The notes below the pieces were generated by a model, which worked only from the letters and a program-made list of their open reading frames with translations, made no database searches and had not been told where the DNA came from. A DNA stretch of 64,000 bases from Acanthopleura granulata (taxonomy: Eukaryota > Mollusca > Polyplacophora > Chitonida > Chitonidae), in assembly GCA_016165875.1 (NCBI GenBank), contig JABBOT010000039.1:620001-684000 (forward strand). The letters are read 5' to 3'. A program made the translations under genes and the position numbers. Shown here piece after piece: positions 62,778 through 64,000 of the stretch. Every line of letters begins with the position of its first letter. Position 1 is the stretch's first letter.

Positions 62778-62946
62778 TAACTTATTCATTTATTTATTTG
62801 TTTACGTGATTAGAGTGTTACGCCGTAGTCAAGAATAATTCACTTCCATACGACGGTACCCAGTATTATGGTTGGAGGTCACCGGCTAGAGCCAGGGGAA
62901 ACCATCCGCAAGTAGCTAGCAGACCTTCCCTCTTATATAACCGGAG
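62778..62946 (-). mobile_element. SINE, outer copy, 3' half (split by a nested SINE)
   Basis: This is the minus-strand 3' half of the tRNA-headed SINE: an ATTTATTTATTTG tail, then TTACGCCGTA, ATACGACGG and CAGACCTTCC blocks. It breaks off at TTATATAACCGGAG. The missing 5' half resumes at 63201, so this and 63201-63320 are one copy interrupted by the plus-strand copy at 62947-63200. Confidence 0.88.
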
Positions 62947-63200
62947 GGGCCTTCGTGGTTGAGTCGGTTAGCGCGCTAACGCAGCGCCATGACCGAATCC
63001 ACCCACCAATGCGGTCGCTGTGAGTTCAAGCCCAGTTCATGCTGACTTCCTCTCCGAGCGTACGTGGGATGGTCTGCCAGCAACCTGCGGATGGTCGTGG
63101 GTTTCCCCCGGGCTCTGCCCGGTTTCCTCCCACCATAATGCTGGCCGCCGTCGTATAAGTGAAATATTCTTGAGAACAGCGTAATCAAATAAATGAATAT
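62947..63200 (+). mobile_element. SINE, full-length inner (younger) copy
   Basis: A complete plus-strand copy with a tRNA-like head (GTTAGCGCGCTAACGCAG, then GTGAGTTCAAGCCC as B box), a body with CCCGGGCTCTGCCCGGTTTC, the GCCGCCGTCGTATAAGTG block, and a short ATCAAATAAATGAAT tail. The AAAACACC stretch normally before the tail is missing. It sits inside another SINE and is flanked by TTATATAACCGGAG / TTATATGACCGGAG (62933-62946 and 63201-63214). This is one of the best-preserved copies in the window. Confidence 0.92.
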
Positions 63201-63320
63201 TTATATGACCGGAGAGAAAGACAGCATTAGCTGGATTTGAACTCACACCGGCCGCACTGTTGAGACGCTCCAGGGTAACTGTGCTGAGCTAGCACGCTAA
63301 CACCTAGGACACAGAGGCCC
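63201..63320 (-). mobile_element. SINE, outer copy, 5' (tRNA-like) half
   Basis: On the minus strand this begins GGGCCTCTGTG, carries GTTAGCGTGCTAGC (A-box region) and GTGAGTTCAAATCC (B-box region), and ends at CTCTCCGGTCA where the inner copy entered. It continues the 3' half at 62778-62946. Confidence 0.85.
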
Positions 63321-64000
63321 GTGTGTTAATCTCGAGATTGCACCGAAATTTGCACAGTTTCTGTTTGGCCGTTTCGGGAAGAAAAAATGAATTCCACATA
63401 TCCTGTTGACCGATTGTTTTACCAGGAACTTGGTTGGATATATTGGTCTCTCGTGCAATGCCTCCTAAAATCACCACCCTGCCCATTGATCAAATAAACC
63501 AAGCGTTCGCCTCAGTCTTGGTTCTCGACTTGTACAAACATGTTCTGGGTTGTTTCCTTGATTAGTTTAATACCTGTTATAGGACATCTTCTTGTATCGC
63601 ATTATTGGCTCATGTGAACGGTCGAATAAGAGAATGTCCCATAAATTTGTTACCTGCATTTCTGATTTAAAGACATCCCGAAGACGTTTATGGACAAGAT
63701 GACAAAAATCCATTTGGTTTGAAATAACTGAGAGTACATACATAGGAACGTCAAAAAATGACATATACTTTGTAGAGGGCTTAGAAACAATGCACAAAAG
63801 CGTGCTTTTCTTTCAATTGTCACATGCCTCTTCGTTTCATACCCGCTCAGGCTGTCAATTAACAGTCATATCCTCAGCAGATAAAGCCTCTGATTATCAT
63901 CTGACGGGCCAGCGATTAAAGCGGAAGGGAAATGAACAAGCCTGATTTAATTAATCGGACCAACAGTGCATCAAATGTGCATCGTCTCAGCATTTCACAA
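63321..64000. other. Anonymous stretch to the window end
   Basis: Nothing recognised. Confidence 0.45.

Noticed and set aside
1..64000. Bacterial-type systems (CRISPR, toxin-antitoxin, phage, operons)
   Set aside because: There are no regular spacer arrays, no dense collinear ORFs and no ribosome-binding sites; the tandem arrays lack unique spacers, and the SINEs and splice donor show eukaryotic DNA.

Overview
The window reads as animal nuclear DNA, most likely from a marine lophotrochozoan such as a mollusc or brachiopod. It is AT-rich and gene-poor. It has no operons, ribosome-binding sites or dense collinear ORFs. Its one clear coding segment ends in a textbook splice donor, and it is peppered with one tRNA-headed SINE family ending in AATAAATAAA-type tails. 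The lineage is an inference from the SINE type and the protein; no species can be named.

Coding content: the only segment I can defend is a first coding exon on the minus strand (55274-56108). It encodes a signal/anchor segment followed by the membrane-distal part of an ANF-receptor ligand-binding domain, as in natriuretic-peptide receptors and receptor guanylate cyclases. Its donor gives phase 1, so the gene continues toward lower coordinates, but I recognise no later exon in the 55 kb available. Two further open stretches (60070-60296 and 47053-47421, both minus) are weak exon candidates without family assignment.

Repeats dominate the rest. (1) About fourteen loci derive from the SINE family, full-length or nearly so at 8855-9109, 27768-28038, 30329-30591 and 62947-63200. 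The last is inserted inside an older opposite-strand copy with a 14-bp target duplication. (2) A second dispersed family, here called R1 (core about 165 bp, with a 5' extension), occurs at eleven core loci plus one fragment; I cannot classify it. (3) A small third family, R2, occurs at about 0.5, 43.5 and 51.6 kb. (4) Tandem arrays include a 48/40-bp minisatellite with a 184-bp four-unit higher-order period (32.3-33.6 kb), a 27-bp minisatellite (26.6-27.1 kb), 58-bp x3 (39.1 kb), 159-bp x2 (3.5 kb), 78-bp x2 with a hairpin (16.9 kb), 148-bp decaying units (43.0 kb), and several more diverged arrays.

Layout: 0-24 kb is anonymous non-coding DNA with R1 and SINE copies. 24-51 kb is the tandem-repeat-rich section. 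51-55 kb is anonymous (possible first intron of the receptor gene). 55.3-56.1 kb is the receptor exon, followed by a GC-richer upstream segment to about 59 kb. 59-64 kb is anonymous DNA ending in the nested SINE. I found no tRNA or rRNA gene, CRISPR array, transposase or reverse-transcriptase ORF, and no multi-gene system. The genuinely curious material is repeat architecture rather than a new enzymatic system.
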